Assembly (NCBI GenBank): GCA_020746105.1
Contig: CM036622.1
Span: 42,881,477-42,945,476, forward strand
DNA length: 64,000 nt
Source: Trogon surrucura
Lineage: Eukaryota > Chordata > Aves > Trogoniformes > Trogonidae
Direction of reading: 5' to 3'
Part shown: positions 60,385 to 64,000 of the stretch, piece after piece
Layout of the letters: every line of letters begins with the position of its first letter
Position numbering within the stretch: the stretch's first letter is position 1
Notes under the pieces: generated by a model
The model's input: only the letters and a program-made list of their open reading frames with translations
What the model was told of the DNA's origin: nothing
The model's database searches: none
Made by a program: the position numbers and the translations under genes

Positions 60385-62487
60385 GGGCCCAAGATAGTTG
60401 GTTAGCGTTCAGGGACTGCTTCTACCGTGCTCAAGATCAGAGCATCCCGACACGTAGGAAGTCAAGGAAGGGAGCCAGGAGACCTGCGTGGCTAAACAGG
60501 GATCTGCTGGGTAAGCTCAAGGGCAAGAGGAGAATTTACAGATCTTGGAAGGCGGGGCTGGCCACTTGGGAAGAGTATAAGGCTGTTGTCCGAGGGTGTA
60601 GGGAGGCAACTAGGAAAGCAAAGGCCTCCCTAGAATTGAACCTGGCGAGAGGGGTCAAGGACAACAGGAAGAGCTTTTTCAAATACGTGGCAGATAAAAC
60701 TAACACCAGAGGCAATGTAGGCCCACTGATGAATGAGGTGGGTGCCTTGGTGACACATGATACAGAGAAGGCAGAGTTACTGAATGTCTTCTTTGCCTCT
60801 GTCTACTCTGCCGGAGGCTGTCCTGAGGAGCCCCGTTCCCCTGAGGCCCCAGAGGAAGTCAGGGCAGTGGAGGAGTTTGCTTTAGTCGATGAGGACTGGG
60901 TTAGGGACCAATTAAGCAATCTGGACATCCATAAATCCATGGGTCCAGACGGGATGCATCCATGGGTGCTGAGGGAGCTGGCTGATGTCATTGCTGGACC
61001 ACTCTCCATCATCTTTACCAAGTCTTGGGAGACGGGAGAGGTGCCTGAGGACTGGAGGGAAGCAAATGTCACTCCAGTCTTCAAAAAGGGCAAGAAGGAG
61101 GACCCGGGTAACTACAGAGCGGTCAGCCTCACCTCCATCCCTGGGAAAGTGATGGAATGACTTATCCTTGGTGCCATCTCAAGGCATATCAAGGATAAGA
61201 GGGTCATTAGAGACAGTCAACATGGCTTCACCAAGGGGAAGTCGTGCTTGACTAACCTCATAACCTTTTACGAGGATATAACAAGGTGGATAGATGATGG
61301 CAGAGCAGTGGATGTGGTCTACCTTGACTTCAGTAAAGCATTTGACACAGTCTCCCACAGCATCCTTGCTGCTAGACTGAGGAAGTGTGGTCTAGACTCT
61401 CGGGTAGTGAGGTGGACTGTGAACTGGCTAAGGGGAAGAAGCCAAAGAGTCGTGGTCAATGGGGCAGAGTCTGGTTGGAGGCCTGTATCCAGTGGAGTCC
61501 CTCAAGGGTCGGTACTGGGACCAGTATTATTCAATATATTCATCGATGACTTGGATGAGGGACTAGAGAGTACTATCAGCAAGTTTGCTGATGACACCAA
61601 GCTGGGAGGAGTGGCTGACACACCAGAAGGCTGTGCTGCCATCCAGCGAGACCTGGACAGGCTGGAGGGTTGGGTGGGGAAAAATTTAATGAAATACAAC
61701 AAGGGTAAATGTAGGGTCTTGCATCTGGGTAGGAACAACCCCAGGTTCCAGTATAAGTTGGGGAATGACTTATTAGAGAGTAGTGTAGGGGAAAGGGACC
61801 TGGGAGTCTTGGTGGACAGCAGGATGACCATGAGCCAGCACTGTGCCCTTGTGGCCAGGAAGGCCAATGGCATCCTGGGGTGTATTAGAAGGGGAGTGGT
61901 TAGTAGGTCAAGAGAGGTTCTCCTTCCCCTCTACTCTGCCCTGGTGAGACCCCATCTGGAATACTGTGTCCAGTTCTGGGCCCCTCAGCTCAAGAAAGAC
62001 AGGGAAGTGCTGGAGAGAGTCCAGCACAGGGCAACTAGGATGATTAAGGGAGTGGAGCATCTCCCTTATGAGAAAAGACTGAGGGAGCTGGGGCTCTTTA
62101 GTTTGGAGAAGAGGAGGCTGAGGGGTGACCTCATTAATGTTTACAAATATATCAAGGGTGAGTGTCACGAGCATGGAGCCAGGCTCTTCTCGGTGACAAC
62201 CACTGATAGGACAAGGGGTAATGGGCTGAAACTGGAACATAAGAGGTTCCGCTTAAACTCGAGAAGAAACTTCTTCTCAGTGAGGGTGACGGAGCCCTGG
62301 AACAGGCTGCCCAGAGAGGCTGTGGAGTCTCCTTCTCTGGAGACATTCAAGACCTGCCTGGACACGTTCCTGTGTGGCATAATCTAGGCATTCCTGCTCT
62401 GGCAGGGGGATTGGACTTGATGATCTTTCGAGGTCCCTTCCAATCCCTAACATTCTATGATTCTATGATTCTATGATGATTCTATGA
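60385..62487 (+). mobile_element. CR1 LINE, 5'-truncated, RT frame nearly intact
   Basis: About 2.1 kb of CR1 ORF2 with its 3' end. The frame is open from about 60480 to 61157, meets one TGA at 61158-61160 (KVME then stop), and continues in the same frame to 62387. Reverse transcriptase motifs: [49 protein letters not shown], and the intact catalytic box FADDTKLGG near 61580. The 3' end carries three to four ATTCTATG octamers at about 62450-62486. ORF1 and endonuclease are missing. One stop in nearly 2 kb makes it the youngest CR1 in the window. Confidence 0.94.
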
Positions 62488-63480
62488 GGTTCCCCTGCAA
62501 CCATCTCTTCTCCAGGCTGAACAAACCCAGTTTTATCAGCCTCTCCTCAAAGCTCTGGTGCTCCAGCCCCCAAGCATCTTGATGGCCTTCTGCTGAACTT
62601 ACTCAACCTTACCTATGTCTTTCTTATACTGGTGGGCCCGGAACTGGACCAGGGTTCCAGACGTAGAGTGATGAGTAAAGTGCGCTGTACTTGTGGTGTC
62701 CATTACACCACCACGGTGATGCATTGAGTAAAGGTGAAGAGTCTCTTCCCTTGGTCTACAGGCTACGCTCCTGTTGATACAGCCCAGTTTGCTGCCAGTG
62801 TGTGTGGGAAACTTGTGCTTAGTCCACTGCCCATCGTGACCCTGCGGTCCTTTTCATCCAGGCTGCCCAGTCAGTTGCCAGCCCCGAACACTGTGGACTT
62901 AGTCTGTCTCACATGCAGAACTGGTGCAGGGTACTATTCCGTTGCACGCGCAAGGCCTTGCATTTGCCGTGGTTGAAGTTAATGCAGATTCTGTTAAACT
63001 TTTTGCCCCTCCAAACAGCGGCCCTCCCCTTCAATGCATCAAATGCGCTCACCTAACCTGATGCCCTCCATGAATTTGCTGAGGGTAGACTCAGCCAGGC
63101 TGTTAATAAAGAGCCTGCAGGATGCTGCTAGTGAGTTGCTGCCAGATGGACTTTGCACTGCTGGTATCACCCTTTATGCCTGCCAGCCCAGTGAATGCTC
63201 CACCCACCTTATAGTCCTCTTCTTCAATCCATCGTGCATCAATTTGGCTACAAGGGTGCATTGGGAGACTGTGCTGAAAGCCTTGATGAAATCAAAGTGA
63301 ACAACAATTCTCTCTCTCTCCCCTCATCCATAGACCCAGTCTTTTCATTCTTCAAGTTTATCAGGCTGGTCAGACACCATTTGCCTTTGGAAAATCCATG
63401 CTGGTTGTTCCCATCCACTTCTTCCTTCATTTCGCTTACAATCCTTACATTCTGAGCTTATGGTTCTGTTTGAGGAAAGA
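62488..63480 (-). mobile_element. CR1 LINE fragment, old, tail-to-tail with the previous one
   Basis: Minus-strand CR1 RT region, abutting the octamer tail of the plus-strand copy: cttctccaggctgaacaaac at the left, and at the right a frame with QHGFSKGKWCLTSLI (about 63400). Heavily diverged, and its own 3' end is missing. Confidence 0.8.
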
Positions 63481-64000
63481 TCTCCATGACTTTGCCCAAA
63501 CATTATGGAGGGAAGCAGGGTAATGAAGTGAGGAGCAAGTAACAATGTATGTGCACGTATACAGACGCATGCACAAGCAGAAAGCCACAGAGAGGATTTT
63601 AAATCCAGAGTGGTTCTGGTGCAGCAGAACCTGACTAATAGCCAGGCAACTCACCAAGTAGATAAACACGCACGTTTATTGTACTTATTGCCTGCACCAT
63701 TCCCCGTGCAAAAGCACAAGAACTTTCAGAGAGGTCAAAGCAGTAATGTAATGGGGCTGCTCGGCAGAGAAGGAGTAGATTAAAGGTATACTTGCAACTA
63801 TGATACAGAGGCTGGAAAACACTTAAAGACAACAGTCTGGTGGGTGCTGGTTTTTTCCACACCTTGGAATGTGCGTGTGGCGCCAAGGCCAGTTGCCATT
63901 AATTCAAACATGGCTGTTAGTCCCAAGAATTGCACTGGCGAGTCTTGTTGTGTGGACCAGGCAAGTAAACAGAGTGAACAGCAGTTGCTACAGATGCCCA
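63481..64000. other. Intergenic, no recognised feature
   Basis: No exon, RNA gene or repeat end that I can support. Confidence 0.45.

Overview
The window looks like bird nuclear DNA. It has vertebrate genes with GT-AG introns, many CR1 LINE copies ending in the typical (ATTCTATG)n octamer tail, avian ERVL-type LTRs, a CpG-island promoter, and no bacterial operon structure. The species cannot be fixed from the sequence. Three host genes are supported: the 3' part of YME1L1 (+ strand, nine exons, 123-5817), a complete four-exon PTCHD3 (- strand, 14905-9534), and a complete six-exon animal FAS-like type I polyketide synthase (+ strand, 47686-59376, predicted 2,099 aa).

Layout. From 1 to about 8 kb are the last exons, 3'UTR and flank of YME1L1. 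From 8 to 9.1 kb is a block of old LTR-type repeats. From 9.5 to 15.6 kb is PTCHD3 with its CpG-island promoter, convergent with YME1L1. From 15.6 to 44 kb there is no host gene that I can support. This repeat-rich stretch holds many CR1 pieces, a near full-length but decayed CR1 (minus strand, 23.6-30.3 kb), two short non-autonomous ERVK-like elements (25730-28301 plus; 32704-35320 minus), several solo or partial ERVL-type LTRs, and a 2.5-kb segment present twice (20190-22690 and 31585-37490). The second copy alone carries an ERVK-like element and a solo LTR. A 460-bp period-8 satellite at about 40.15-40.6 kb appears to grow out of a CR1 tail.

The polyketide synthase is the most interesting locus. 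Five short exons encode the first half of the ketosynthase, and one uninterrupted 5.5-kb exon encodes everything else. Ketosynthase, acyltransferase, dehydratase, ketoreductase and acyl carrier protein keep their catalytic residues. The enoylreductase region lacks a recognisable NADPH-binding loop, and the protein stops just after the carrier domain with no thioesterase. That combination predicts a conjugated polyene, which is the chemistry ascribed to the parrot yellow-pigment enzyme MuPKS. A candidate TATA promoter with a tiny non-coding exon lies 3 kb upstream, and a solo ERVL LTR ends 71 bp before the start-codon exon. Downstream lies a relatively young CR1 whose reverse transcriptase frame has one in-frame stop.

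The three genes do not form an obvious pathway: a mitochondrial protease, a patched-like membrane protein, and a secondary-metabolite synthase in a repeat-rich gap.
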